DNA of 64,000 nucleotides from Achatina immaculata (lineage: Eukaryota > Mollusca > Gastropoda > Stylommatophora > Achatinidae), in the NCBI GenBank assembly GCA_009760885.1, contig CM019713.1:21336427-21400426 (forward strand), written 5' to 3'. Numbering within the stretch: position 1 is the stretch's first letter; every line of letters begins with the position of its first letter. Position numbers and translations under genes: made by a program. Positions 45,935-56,394 of the stretch are shown one piece after another. Below the pieces are notes generated by a model, which saw nothing but the letters and a program-made list of their open reading frames with translations, ran no database searches and was not told the DNA's origin.

Positions 45935-46330
45935 AAAGTGCGGTAAGTGATAAAGTATGAAAAGTGCAGTAGAAAAGCAAGATAAAATATAGTAGTAAAG
46001 GAAATAAAGTATAGTAGTAAAGCAAGATAAAATATAGTAGTAAAGGAAATAAAGTATAGTAGTAAAGCAAGATAAAATATAGTAGTAAAGTAAATAAAGT
46101 ATAGTAGTAAAGCAAGATAAAATATAGTAGTAAAGCAAGATAAAGTATAGCAGTAAAGCAAGATAAAGTATAGTAGTAAAGCAAGATAAAGCACAGTAGT
46201 AAACCAAGATAAAGTACAGTAGTAAAGCAAGATAAAGTACAGTAGTAACGCAAGATAAAGTACAGTAGTAGAGCAAGTTAAAGTCCAGAAGCAAGAAAAA
46301 GTGCAATAATAAAGCAAGAAAAGCGTAATA
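45935..46330. repeat. minisatellite, 23-bp unit
   Basis: About 17 copies of AAAGTATAGTAGTAAAGCAAGAT with CAGTAG variants. Confidence 0.95.
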
Positions 46331-46465
46331 AAAAGCTAAGGTGAATGCAGTTACTAAAGAACATTACAATAACATATTCAGGTTTTTTTTGGTAATAATA
46401 AAACTAGTTCTCAAAATGAATTGAAGTTCACAAAGATTAAGCGAACAAGAGTGAAAGAAACACGA

Positions 46466-46848
46466 ATGTTTAAACGCTAAAGTTGACGATATTCAGAGTT
46501 GAACTCGTCTGACCCCCGGTACTCAAATAATGTTTTAACGCTAAAGTTGACGATATTCAGAGTTGAACTCGTCTGACCCCCGGTACTCAAATAATGTTTT
46601 AACGCTAAAGTTGACGATATTCAGGGTTGAACTCGTCTGACCCCCGGTACTCAAATAATATTTTAACGCTGAAGTTGACGATATTCAGAGTTGACTCGTC
46701 TGACCCCCGATACTCCAGTAATGTTTTAACGCTAAAGTTGACGATATTCAGAGTTGAACTCGTCTGACCCTCGGTACTCAAGTAATGTTTTAACGCTAAA
46801 GTTGACGATATTCAGAGTTGAACTAGTCTGACCTGAGGTACTCAAAGA
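46466..46848. repeat. minisatellite, 64-bp unit
   Basis: Six copies of TTTTAACGCTAAAGTTGACG followed by ATATTCAGAGTTGAACTCG and TCTGACCCCCGGTACTCAA. Confidence 0.97.
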
Positions 46849-46869
46849 GAAAGCGGCCAGTGACCAGTG

Positions 46870-47195
46870 TCCGACTGTCTGAGTCAAGTCAGCGCCACAT
46901 GATGCCCCTTGAGTCAAGTCAGTGTCACATGATGCCCTCACATTATGGCCATTGAGTCAAGTCAGTGCCACATGATGCCCCTTGTTTCAAGTCAGTGCCA
47001 CATGATGCCCGCACATGATGCCCCTTGAGTCAAGTCAGTGCCACATGATGCCTGCACATGACGCCCCTTGAGTCAAGTCAGTGCCACATGATGCCCGCAC
47101 ATGATGCCTCTTGAGTGAAGTCAATGCCACATGATGCCCCTTGAGCCAAGTCAGCACCACATGATGCCTCTTGAATCAAGTCAGTGCGGCATTAT
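46870..47195. repeat. minisatellite, about 27- and 46-bp units
   Basis: About nine copies of TTGAGTCAAGTCAGTGCCAC then ATGATGCCCC, some with an inserted GCACATGATGCC. Confidence 0.9.
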
Positions 47196-47640
47196 GCCCC
47201 TGGAAACAGACAATAATCTGGTCAAGTGAACATAGGTCTCAACAACAAATTGAACTAGGTCTGGAAAATGCAACGTGTCGAAGTTGGATATGTTGGGCCA
47301 ACAGTCACGTAACTGTTACACAAGACAACCAACATCCTTTGTTCATGCTAACGTTGAAGAAGAAGAATATGTTGTCATAAATTTAATAGTTTATTGACAT
47401 TATCAGATTAAAATTAATATTTTATTAAAAACATAGCATTAAAATTCACATTTATTGAAAGTTTTATATTAAATTTCAAACTAACCAAGTAACTAAATGT
47501 TATAAAATCTAAACTTTGACTAAAATCTAAAATTTGACTAAAATCTAAACTTTGACTAAAATCTAAAGAGCTGACTCGATTGTACATCTAAACTTGTACA
47601 AACTTGTTTCTTGACGTTTCATTCACTTGTCGGTTTTAGA
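47196..47640. other. AT-rich segment, no gene seen
   Basis: Contains four copies of AAAATCTAAACTTTGACT at about 47506-47566. Confidence 0.5.
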
Positions 47641-47747
47641 CTTCTTGCACTTCCACGCCATCACCAACAAGGATCATCCTGCTGGCTCGTATGTGGCTTG
47701 GGTACATCAACGATCAACACAGAACTAGGAGAGATGTTTCTGTACAG

Positions 47748-47874
47748 ATCTGAAATCCACTGTGACCTCAGGTTTTGTTGTTCCGGCACCAGACAAGGTC
47801 GAAGAGCTCCTCTCACAGACAGACACCTCGCCACGGCAGACGAAGTCGGAAAGTGTGGGTCGGAGGTCACAACT
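47748..47874 (+). CDS. candidate coding exon, function unknown
   Basis: Plus-strand segment between a TTTCTGTACAG acceptor and a GTAAGT donor (exon ends AACT). One frame is open throughout: LKSTVTSGFVVPAPDKVEEL, LSQTDTSPRQTKSESVGRRS. Composition is GC-richer than the surroundings. The minus strand is also open here and offers a TTACTTACAG acceptor, so the strand is uncertain. No family is recognised and no partner exon was found. This could be chance. Confidence 0.3.
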
Positions 47875-47934
47875 GTAAGTAATTCTAGCCATTTCCCTGT
47901 CTCCAGCTCCCTGAGAAGATAAGCCTGGGTCAAA

Positions 47935-48643
47935 GTCTCTCACTGTGTAGGGCACCACGCTCTTGTCAAATCTCATTGTGTAAGGCACCACGCTCTTGTC
48001 AAGTCTTATAGTGTAGGGCACCACGCTCTTGTCAAATCTCATTGTGTAGGGCACCACGCTCTTGTCAAATCTTATTGTGTAGGGCACCACGTTCTTGTCA
48101 AATCTCATTGTGTAGGGCACCATGCTCTTGTCAAATCTTATTGTGTAGGGCACCACGTTCTTGTCAAATCTCATTGTGTAGGGCACCACGCTCTTGTCAA
48201 ATCTCAGTGTGTAGGATACAACGCGGCTTGTCAAATCTCATTGTGTAGGCCACAACGCATCTAGTCAAATTTCATTGTGTAGAGCACCACGTGGCTTGTC
48301 AAATCTCATTGTGTAGGGTACAACGATTTTTGTCAAATCTCAATGTGTAGGGCACAACGATTTTTGTCAAATATCATTTTGTAGGGCACCACGCTCTTGT
48401 CACATCTCATTGTGTGGGGCACCAAGCTCTTGTCAAATCTTATTGCGTAGGGCACCAAGCTCTTGTCAAACCTCATTGTGTAGGGCACCACGCTCGTGTC
48501 AAATCGCATTGTGTAAGGCACCACGCTCTTGTCAAATCTCATTTTGTAGGGCACCACGCTCTTGTCAAATCTCATTGTGTAGGCCACAACGCATTTTGTC
48601 AAATCTCATTGTGTAGGGCACAGCGTGGCTTGTCAAATCTCAG
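47935..48643. repeat. minisatellite, 33-bp unit, left arm
   Basis: About 21 copies of GTGTAGGGCACCACGCTCTT followed by GTCAAATCTCATT, with CAACGCATCT and CAACGCGGCTT variants. The unit is 11 codons, so VPYTMRFDKSV repeats appear on the minus strand. It is interrupted by the LINE at 48645-50465 and resumes at 50470. Confidence 0.95.
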
Positions 48644-50154
48644 TTATCACAGACACACTAATATACTTATACAACTTGTGCATTGACAAAAAATATTTCC
48701 CTGACGCTTTTAAACTCGCCAAAGTTTTTCCTCTTTTTAAATCTGGACAGACTAGTGACCTCTCAAACTATGGACCCATATCCATTCTGTCATCACTATC
48801 TAAACCTCTTGAAACGCATATACAAAAATTAACACTACGCCACACGCAAGAAAACAATCTACTAATAGACAGTCAGTCAGGTTTTAGACCAAATTACTCC
48901 TGCCACACAGCATTAACTAAAATGACAGAAAGCTGGCTGTCTAATATAAATGATGACAAATTGTGTGGTGCTGTCTTTGTTGATTTCAAGAAAGCCTTCG
49001 ATATGATTGATCATGAAATTCTTGCAAAAAAGCTGGAAGGCTATAGATTGCACCCTGACCTAACAAAATGTATTACATCTTTTCTCTCAGGTAGAAAACA
49101 AGTAGTTTGCTTTAGAAACAAAATATCTGGCTCGTCTGTGGTTGATACTGGTATTCCTCAAGGCTCCATTCTTGGTCCTCTTCTCTTTGCTATGTATATT
49201 AACGACCTACCACTACATTTAAAGCACTCTTCATGTGGTCTTTTTGCTGACGACTGTACTGTTTACAATAGCGACTATGACATCAATAAACTACAGACAA
49301 CGCTCCAAAATGATATAAACAGTTTGATTAAATGGAGTAATAAAAATGGTATGTTGATAAACACCAACAAAACAAAATCCATGCTCATCACTACAAGACA
49401 GAAACTGCAGAATGCAACTAAAACTTTACTACAGCTTTGTGCTGGGACTAAGGCAGTAGAAAATGTTCATGAACATAAAACCCTAGAACTCATCATTGAT
49501 CAGCATTTAACTTGGAATTCTCACGTACATAACCTAACAAACTTGATTGCACAGAAAGTTTACCAATCAGCCAAAATTAAACACTTTATCGACAAAGACA
49601 CAAGAAAAATATACTACATATCACACATACAAACACACTTAGATTACTGTTCCACAATCTGGAATGGATGCTCAGTCTCAAACACAAAAAGGCTCCACTC
49701 ACTTCACAAGCGAGCATTAAATCTTATTTGTAACAAACACCCAGTACAGACTGTAGATCAACACAAACAACTCAAAATTCTACCCCTCAAAAATATAACC
49801 ATTTTTAACAAAGTTAAGTTTGTTCACAGAATTCTGTCACACAATGCTCCGCCTTACTTGTGGTCACTGTTTACGTATAACACTAAACATAGCCAGCGTT
49901 TAAAAAACTGTCTTCTTCCTAAACCCAGGATTGATCTGTACAAGAAAAGCCTTGCATACTCTGCAGTACAGCTCTGGAACACCCTTTCCTACCATTTAAA
50001 ATCCATTGGTAATACTTCATCCTTTAACTCAAACCTGTTTCATTATTTACTTGCTGTAATTATATGCCTCCATAGAATAACCAGCACTCTCTCAACACGT
50101 GGCTCGTCAACCATCAAGTACTTCAGTGACATAGTTAGAAAAGCAACTTGTTAG
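48643..50154 (+). CDS. LINE family F reverse transcriptase (N-terminally truncated)
   Basis: About 500 open codons ending TAG at 50152-50154. RT blocks in order: LAKVFPLFKSGQTSDLSNYG (motif 1-2 region), SQSGFRPNYSCHTALTK, FVDFKKAFDMIDHEIL (first catalytic Asp), GIPQGSILGPLLFAMYINDL, CGLFADDCTVY (catalytic Asp pair), then thumb and C-terminus (LTWNSHVHNLTNLIAQKVY, LDYCSTIWNGCS, HNAPPYLWSL, QLWNTLSYHLKS). This protein copies its RNA into DNA at a nicked target. No endonuclease precedes it, because the insertion is 5'-truncated and the flank is minisatellite. An upstream in-frame ATG at 48625 lies in the minisatellite and is not a native start. No stop or frameshift over 1.5 kb suggests a recent insertion, but it is not autonomous. 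The exact clade is uncertain. Confidence 0.85.
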   Translation, partial: VITDTLIYLYNLCIDKKYFPDAFKLAKVFPLFKSGQTSDLSNYGPISILSSLSKPLETHIQKLTLRHTQENNLLIDSQSGFRPNYSCHTALTKMTESWLSNINDDKLCGAVFVDFKKAFDMIDHEILAKKLEGYRLHPDLTKCITSFLSGRKQVVCFRNKISGSSVVDTGIPQGSILGPLLFAMYINDLPLHLKHSSCGLFADDCTVYNSDYDINKLQTTLQNDINSLIKWSNKNGMLINTNKTKSMLITTRQKLQNATKTLLQLCAGTKAVENVHEHKTLELIIDQHLTWNSHVHNLTNLIAQKVYQSAKIKHFIDKDTRKIYYISHIQTHLDYCSTIWNGCSVSNTKRLHSLHKRALNLICNKHPVQTVDQHKQLKILPLKNITIFNKVKFVHRILSHNAPPYLWSLFTYNTKHSQRLKNCLLPKPRIDLYKKSLAYSAVQLWNTLSYHLKSIGNTSSFNSNLFHYLLAVIICLHRITSTLSTRGSSTIKYFSDIVRKATC

Positions 50155-50465
50155 ATATTGTTAGAAATTATTTTAATGTTTGTTATAAAACATATGTTAG
50201 AAGATCTGTATTTACAATGTATTTTTGTTTATGTATATGTCTGCGTGTGTATGTGTGCATGAGTGCTATTTTATTAGGTTAATTACTTCTTCTCTTTTAC
50301 TTTGAATGTAGTAATTTCCTAATTTAATTTGTATATTTGTACTAAATCAAGTGTGTGGGAAGAATGAAAGATGGAGTGATGAAGGGCAGAATGTAAGACG
50401 GGCCTGCGTGCCCAATTTCTTTACCGTTTAAAAATAAAGAATATTAATTCATTAATTCATTCATT
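48645..50465 (+). mobile_element. CR1/Jockey-like LINE (family F), 5'-truncated insertion
   Basis: The insertion splits the 33-bp minisatellite. It starts within the RT domain (AGTTATCACAGACACAC), contains an uninterrupted coding region to 50154, then a 3' UTR of about 310 bp with the signature GGGCCTGCGTGCCCAA and AAATAAAG, and ends in ATTCATTAATTCATTCATT. Related 3' ends occur at 11553, 23888, 54478 and 61085. Confidence 0.9.
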
Positions 50466-50469
50466 TCCT

Positions 50470-50960
50470 AGGGTACAACGCGGCTTGTCAAATCTCATTG
50501 TGTAGGATACAACGCGGCTTGTCAAATCTCATTGTGTAGGCCACAACGCATCTAATCAAATATCATTGTGTAGAGCACCACGTGGCTTGTCAACAATCAA
50601 TCAATCAATCAATCAATCATTGTGTAGGGTAGAACGATTTTTGTCAAATCTCATTGTGTAGGGTACAACGCGGCTTGTCAAATCTCATTGTGTAGGGTAC
50701 AACACTGCTTGTCAAATCTCATAGTATAGATCACCATGCATCTAGTTTAATCTCATTGTGTAGGTTACAACACATCTAGTTAAATCTCATTGTGTAGGGT
50801 ACAACACATCTAGTTAAATTTCATTGTGTAGGGTACAACGCATTTACCTAAATCTCATTGTGTAAGCCACAACGCATCTTATCAAATCTCATTGTGTAGG
50901 CCACAACGCATTTAGTCAAATCTCATTGTGTAGGCCACAACGTGGCTTGTCAAATGACAA
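50470..50960. repeat. minisatellite, 33-bp unit, right arm
   Basis: About 14 diverged copies of the unit at 47935-48643, mainly the GGGTACAACGCGGCTTGTCA and CCACAACGCATCTAGTCAAA forms. A (CAAT)n run lies at 50594-50618. Confidence 0.95.
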
Positions 50961-50984
50961 TTGCAGGCTCCATATTAATAAAAA

Positions 50985-52030
50985 TCTTCACTGAAAGGTC
51001 ACCAAAACGTAAGAAATTCTTACACATGTGGGAAGGAAGACTTCACTGAAACTTCACTAAAACGTAAGAAACTCTTATACATGTTGGAAGGAAATCTTCA
51101 CTGAGAGGTCACTAAAATGTAAGAAACTCTTACACACATGGGGCGGAAATCGTCACGGAGAGATCACTAAAACTTAAGGAATTTATACACATGTGGACAA
51201 GAAATCTTCACGGAGAGGTGACTAAAACTTAAGGAATTTATACACATATGGACAAGAAATCTTCACGGAGAGGTGACTAAAACTTAAGGAATTTACACAC
51301 ATGTGGACAAGAAATCTTCACGGAGAGGTGACTAAAACTTAAGGAATTTATACACATATGGACAAGAAATCTTCACGGAGAGGTGACTAAAACTTAAGGA
51401 ATTTACACACATGTGGACAAGAAATCTTCACGGAGAGATCACTAAAACTTAAGGAATTTACACACATGTGGACAAGAAATCTTCACGGAGAGGTGACTAA
51501 AACTTAAGGAATTTATACACATATGGACAAGAAATCTTCACGGAGAGGTGACTAAAACTTAAGGAATTTACACACATGTGGACAAGAAATCTTCACGGAG
51601 AGGTCACTAAAACGTAAGAAATTCTTATATATGGGGGAAAGAAATCTTCACGGAGAGTTCACTAAAACTTAAGGAATTTATACACATGTGGACAAGAAAT
51701 CTTCACGGAGAGGTCACTAAAACTTAAGGAATTTATACACATGTGGACAAGAAATCCTCACGGAGAGTTCACTAAAACTTAAGTAATTTATACACATGTG
51801 GACAAGAAATCTTCACTGAGAGGTCAATAAAATGTAAGTAATTCATACACATGTGGACAAGAAATCTTCACTGAGAAGTCAATAAAATGTAAGTAATTCA
51901 TACACATGTGGACAAGAAATCTTCACTGAGAGGTCAATAAAATGTAAGTAATTCATACACATGTGGGCAAGAAATCTTCACGGTGAGGTCACAAAAACGT
52001 AAGAAATTCTTACACATGTGGACAAGAAAT
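50985..52030. repeat. minisatellite, 55-bp unit
   Basis: About 19 copies of GGACAAGAAATCTTCACGGA followed by GAGGTCACTAAAACTTAAGG and AATTTATACACATGT. Older-looking variants occur at both ends (CGTAAGAAATTCTTACACAT). Confidence 0.97.
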
Positions 52031-52181
52031 GTTAGGGCGAGGTAGGTGAGATAAACATAAGAAAGCAAAAAATATAAAACTTGAAATACAGTAAAATCTG
52101 CAGAGAATATTGAAGGTTATCACACTGTCAGTGTATAACAAGTCGTATCTTCACTGCCGACAGAAACTTGATATACGAAAA

Positions 52182-52936
52182 TCATACTAAAAGTCATGAG
52201 CAAGCATTTTTAAAAATCAGAATTTATAGATAGAGAAAATATAAATGTATCACCTTATCTGGGTCCTTTACTTCACTTTTCAACATAATCTCCATTTCTC
52301 TGCACACATTTCTCCCATCACTCTACAAGTTTGAAAATACCCTCCCGGTAGAATTCCGTTCCATCTGACCGATGGCACAGACGCACTGCTTTCTGGACGT
52401 TCTCTCCCGAGGGAGCTAGCGGGCACAAACTTTTCTATAGCCTGGGGTTTCAATCATTTCCTGTACTGCATTGTGTCCTATTCCAAGATTTACAATGATT
52501 TCAGATACTGTGACACGTCTGTCTTGTTTAATGATGACGTCAGCCCTTTCCACGTTGCGTTCAGTGGAGGCAGTTCGAGGGTCACTGCTGCGAGGCATAT
52601 CTTGGATGCTCGTGTTTTCATCTTTGAAATGATTCACTCATCTCCTAACACTGCTAGCACCCATACACACATCTCCATAAGCAAGTTGAAGTCTTTGGTG
52701 AATTTAGCAGCAGGGATTTCCTCTTTAACGAGGAACTCAATAACAGCACGTTGACGAAACGAAACTTCAGCATCTGCCATTTTGTTTCTGCTCCGCGTAG
52801 TCACGTAATACATGATGGTGACATCATATGACCTCTACACGAAGTGCAAATGATGCATTTTAAGGAGACATTTATATTTCCTCTGTCTATAAATTCTGAA
52901 TTTTAAAACAATTTTTCATCACGACTTTCTGTATGA
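52182..52936 (-). mobile_element. internally deleted mariner with terminal inverted repeats
   Basis: Terminal inverted repeats of about 60 bp: the left end TCATACTAAAAGTCATGAGC ... AGAATTTATAGATAGAG and the right-end complement TCATACAGAAAGTCGTGATG ... AGAATTTATAGACAGAG. Between them on the minus strand are the transposase N-terminus from ATG at 52780 (MADAEVSFRQRAVIEFLVKE), then after a frameshift DRRVTVSEIIVNLGIGHNAV and GYRKVCAR with a stop, and then directly the C-terminus (EFYREGIFKLVE, stop, WEKCVQRNGDYVEK). The whole catalytic DDD region is missing. The element is about 755 bp against about 1.3 kb for intact mariners. Confidence 0.85.
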
Positions 52937-53269
52937 CCTTAGTGTAATACAACATGTGGGCTGACCATCTTCTGATTAGAAAGCATACATAAACAAGTAC
53001 ACACCAACATTCAAGTTGTCCACCAAGAAACAATCAATAAAAATGCAACAAACAACCAACAAAAAATATCAATTTTCATTCATTTTTGACACTTTATATT
53101 TTCAAAGCCGCCAGATCGTCAAAACAAAGATTTTGATCTATCACTGTCGTCTTGTACAGATCTTCTCTGTGAATACATGAAATAATCCATCAGAAATTAC
53201 AAAATAATACAATTTTTAAAACTTTACAAGCACTATTCTTCTTCTTCGTGTTCTTAGTCTTCGTCTTCT
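52937..53269. other. no recognisable feature
   Basis: AT-rich unique sequence ending in a TTCTTC tract. Confidence 0.4.
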
Positions 53270-54080
53270 TCTTCTTCTTCTGTTTCTCTCTCTGTCTCTA
53301 CTTCCCTCTGTTTCTCTCTCTGTCTCTACTTCCTTCTGTTTTTCTCTCTGTCTCTACTTCCTTCTGTTTCTCTCTCTGTCTCTACTTCCTTCTGTTTCTC
53401 TCTCTGTCTCTACTTCCTTCTGTTTCTCTCTATGTCTCTACTTCCCTCTGTTTCTCTCTCTGTCTCTACTTCCTTCTGTTTCTCTCTCTGTCTCTACTTC
53501 TTTCTGTTTCTCTCTCTGTCTCTATTTCCTTCTGTTTCTCTCTCTATCTCTACCTCCTTCTGTTTCTCTCTCTGTCTCTACTTCCTTCTGTTTCTCTCTC
53601 TATCTCTACCTCCTTCTGTTTCTCTCTCTGTCTCTACCTCCTTCTGTTTCTCTCTCTGTCTCTACCTCCTTCTGTTTCTCTCTCTGTCTCTACCTCCTTC
53701 TGTTCTCTCTCTGTCTCTACCTCCTTCTGTTTCTCTCTCTGTCTCTACCTCCTTCTGTTTCTCTCTCTGTCTCTACCTCCTTCTGTTTCTCTCTCTGTCT
53801 CTACCTCCTTCTGTTTCTCTCTCTGTCTCTACCTCCTTCTGTTTCTCTCTCTGTCTCTACCTCCTTCTGTTTCGCTTTCTCTTCTGTTCTCTGCCTCCTC
53901 CTCCCAGGTTCTCTCTGTTGTGTATCTTTATCTGTTTTTCCTCCTCCTCCTCTTTCTCTGTCTCTCTCTGTGTCTCTCTCTATTTCTCACCCACTGTCTC
54001 TCGGTGTCTCTCACTCACTGTCTCTCTCTCCCTCTCTCTCTCGCCCTCCGTCTCTCTCTCTCTTTCTCTCTCTCTTTCTT

Positions 54081-54117
<37 letters not shown>
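53270..54117. repeat. CT-rich minisatellite, 28-bp unit, then (CT)n
   Basis: About 21 copies of TTCTGTTTCTCTCTCTGTCT followed by CTACCTCC up to 53870, then irregular CT-rich sequence and (CT)n to 54117. Open frames of LSLPPSVSLSVSTSF type are low-complexity by-products. Confidence 0.95.
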
Positions 54118-54244
54118 CTGCACATTTATATTGATGATTCTGTACGAGAATTTTGGTTTGCAAGTTTACTTCACTATTATTATTATTATTTGCTGCTTGT
54201 AGATGTGTGTCATGGCTAATAAGCTGTGGAATGTTCAGATTTAC

Positions 54245-54358
54245 CTTATCTAGTTCACAGAAAGTGTTTCTACTATTACCCAGACACGTCAGGCCAGGTT
54301 TACAACAGCTGAAGAACGGGTCGCACTGCTCTTTAAACCTGCAGTCCTTCCTCGACAT
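54245..54358 (-). CDS. candidate exon for a six-cysteine, cystine-knot-like peptide
   Basis: Minus-strand 114-bp segment between a TTTTAG acceptor (AG at 54359-54360) and an AAG|GTAAAT donor. It is symmetrical (38 codons, phase 0 at both ends) and open. It contains six Cys in the order C-x5-C-x5-CC-x5-C-x8-C, the spacing class of inhibitor cystine knot (knottin) and some Dickkopf/colipase-like folds. Family knowledge: such domains occur in secreted signalling proteins, protease or channel inhibitors, and venom peptides. No signal-peptide exon or partner exon is visible, so role and toxicity cannot be inferred. The frame could begin at the ATG directly after the acceptor, but it is more likely an internal exon. 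Confidence 0.45.
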
Positions 54359-54477
54359 CTAAAACACATGAAAAATTCTACATCTGACTCATTTCCTTTC
54401 TATGGTATGAAACTTAAATGGTGAATTTTATTTGATGATTCTCAGCTTTTCAGTGTTGATTATGTTTGTCACATTCG

Positions 54478-54605
54478 CACTCTATTTGTAGAATGTCTGG
54501 AACAGAGTTAAAGTTGTGTGATAAAGGGCAGAATGTCAGACGGGCCTGCGTGCCAAATTTTGACCCTTTGGAAATAAAGATCAATCAGTCAATCAATTAA
54601 TCTTC
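54478..54605 (+). mobile_element. solo 3' end of LINE family F
   Basis: Matches the family F 3' UTR end: GATAAAGGGCAGAATGTCAG, GGGCCTGCGTGCCAAA, GGAAATAAAGATCAATCAG, then AATC repeats. Its right edge touches the Penelope-like terminus at 54616. Confidence 0.85.
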
Positions 54606-54866
54606 GCAACGTAAATATATAAACTAGAAAAAAGGTAGGAACATCTTTATTACTTAACGATTACAAAGTTGTGACGTTTCGATGTGAGCCCTTATCATAC
54701 AAAAACACACAGGACGAAGAAATAGAGAGAGGAGTTAAAATATAAATTCTCATGAATGCTATGTTTTAAAAGAATGTTAAAAAAAAACAAATAAAATGAA
54801 TAGAGCACTTAGCTGTAACTTGTAAGAAGCTATGGCTTGTGTTCAGAAATGCGCATGGTGGAGGGC

Positions 54867-55220
54867 AATGTTCCCTCTAAGCTGCGCGGCCGCGCACATA
54901 TAAAAATCAACCCTCCTACAAAATTTTTGGAGAGGTGCAAAAAAAAACACACAAAAACAAAACTACTACTTTTATTTTCAGATTTCCAGATGTTACTCGA
55001 GGCTATAATTGCTATCTAGAAAAATACAACGATGGTATATGTTTTTCCTTTAGTGTTTCTTTCTTGTCGAGAAATGACTTTCGGATCAGACGTTTCAAAC
55101 GTCTTTTATCTCGTAGTTTCGGCAGCGCTGTAGCAGAATCGTGACGAGGCAAGTTGGCACATAGAGAATAGAGGGTCATTAAAATAAACGGCCAGGTCTA
55201 TCTTGTTATTAAATGCACAA

Positions 55221-55300
<80 letters not shown>

Positions 55301-55377
55301 CATTTGCACACATAATATTTTTCTGCACACGAGCTTAACATTTTGCACACAGACCGCAAACCCTTAGAGGAAACATT
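54867..55377. mobile_element. hAT-like MITE nested in Penelope copy 3
   Basis: The left end CAATGTTCCCTCTAAGCTGC and the right-end complement CAATGTTTCCTCTAAGGGTT form a terminal inverted repeat of about 16 bp. The subterminal zones are GCGCG/GCACA-rich. No transposase is present. Flanking TGGAGGGC and TGGAGAGT are a possible 8-bp target duplication with changes, as expected for hAT elements. The surrounding Penelope 3' UTR continues on both sides, as seen by comparison with copies 1 and 2. Confidence 0.65.
55219..55298. repeat. (TA)n microsatellite
   Basis: About 39 TA dinucleotides inside the MITE. Confidence 0.98.
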
Positions 55378-56243
55378 GGAGAGTGCTGAGAATATCTAAT
55401 TGGAGATTTGTGATGTATGACAGGTGGGTCGTAACTGAGTGTGGTGGGTGGGGAAACCTTGGAGGAGAGAGATGGTAACCAATGGTAACCTAGCCGGGAA
55501 AAGGTGAAATATGTGATTATAGTTGGGGTAGAAGGGTTGTAATGTGATGCTGTGAAGAGGTATTGAACTATGGGTAATAAGTGAGAAGGGAGTGGAGCTT
55601 AGTTGGGAGGGATTGTGATTGTGAAAAAGGAGAATGTTAGGTGTAGCTGAGTAGCGAATTCAAACCATGTGCTTCCAGAGTCCCATATTCTCCCGTGCTA
55701 TGCGGCTTCTGCCATCTGTGTGACATTGTTTGATGGCTGTTACCAGAAAATCAGATTTGCCTCTGTGGTTGGGGCAACTGAAATGATTCGGAACTGGTTT
55801 CGAAGCAGGCTCGGTTATATCGTACAGATGTTTCTGCATGCGGTCCCCTAGTCTGAGGCCAGTTTTACTAATATACGTTATCCTGCATCTTTTGCATACA
55901 ATTGCATATATTACATTGCGGGACTCGCATGTGAATTTCATGAAAAGTAAGGATAGTTTAGGGAAAGATGATTGTTTTCGTTTCTAAGACTACAGGGCAA
56001 GTAATACAGCGAGGGCAGTTACATTTTCCGTTGCCAACATATGCAAGGTTCCACTTCAGGTGGCTAAATGCTCTACCCATTTTAATTCAATTTTTTTTAC
56101 ATAGCATTCATCTGATTGTATATTTTATCTCCTCTCTCTGTTTCTTTGTCCTTTTTTGTGTATGATTAAGAGTCACGAAGAAACGTCACATCTGTGTGCT
56201 AGTTTAAGTAATAAAACGGTTCCTACTTTTTTCCTAGTTTATA

Positions 56244-56394
56244 CATTCTGGTATCACAGGTTTAATGCAGTGCCTCCGTGTATAGTTATATAACTAGTTA
56301 TTATGTTACACAACGTAAATGATGCTAGGATGAACTTAAACAAAATAAAACAAAACAAAAAGACCATTCGTAAAATTTTAGTGTAAGATTGGGC
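56244..56394. other. spacer, no feature
   Basis: AT-rich sequence with an AAACAAAATAAAACAAAACA run. Confidence 0.4.

Larger units (their letters stand above)
54616..56243 (-). pseudogene. Penelope-like element (copy 3) with inverted ends
   Basis: The minus-strand GIY-YIG domain is at 55660-55941 (ESRNVIYAIVCKRCRITYIS, KTGLRLGDRMQKHL, NHFSCPNHRGKSDF). The normally conserved Gly-Glu before T-G is altered (YISKTG versus YMGETG in copy 1). The 3' UTR runs to TATAAACTAGAAAAAAGG at 54616. The opposite edge (56075-56243) carries the same terminal sequence of about 165 bp in inverted orientation (…TTTTTTCCTAGTTTATA). Penelope-like elements are known for terminal repeats in direct or inverted arrangement. 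A MITE interrupts the 3' UTR at 54867-55377. Confidence 0.8.

Noticed and set aside
53248..54219. Leu/Ser-rich membrane-like open frames
   Set aside because: Low-complexity CT repeat translated; hydrophobic appearance is due to CTC/CTG/TCT codons.
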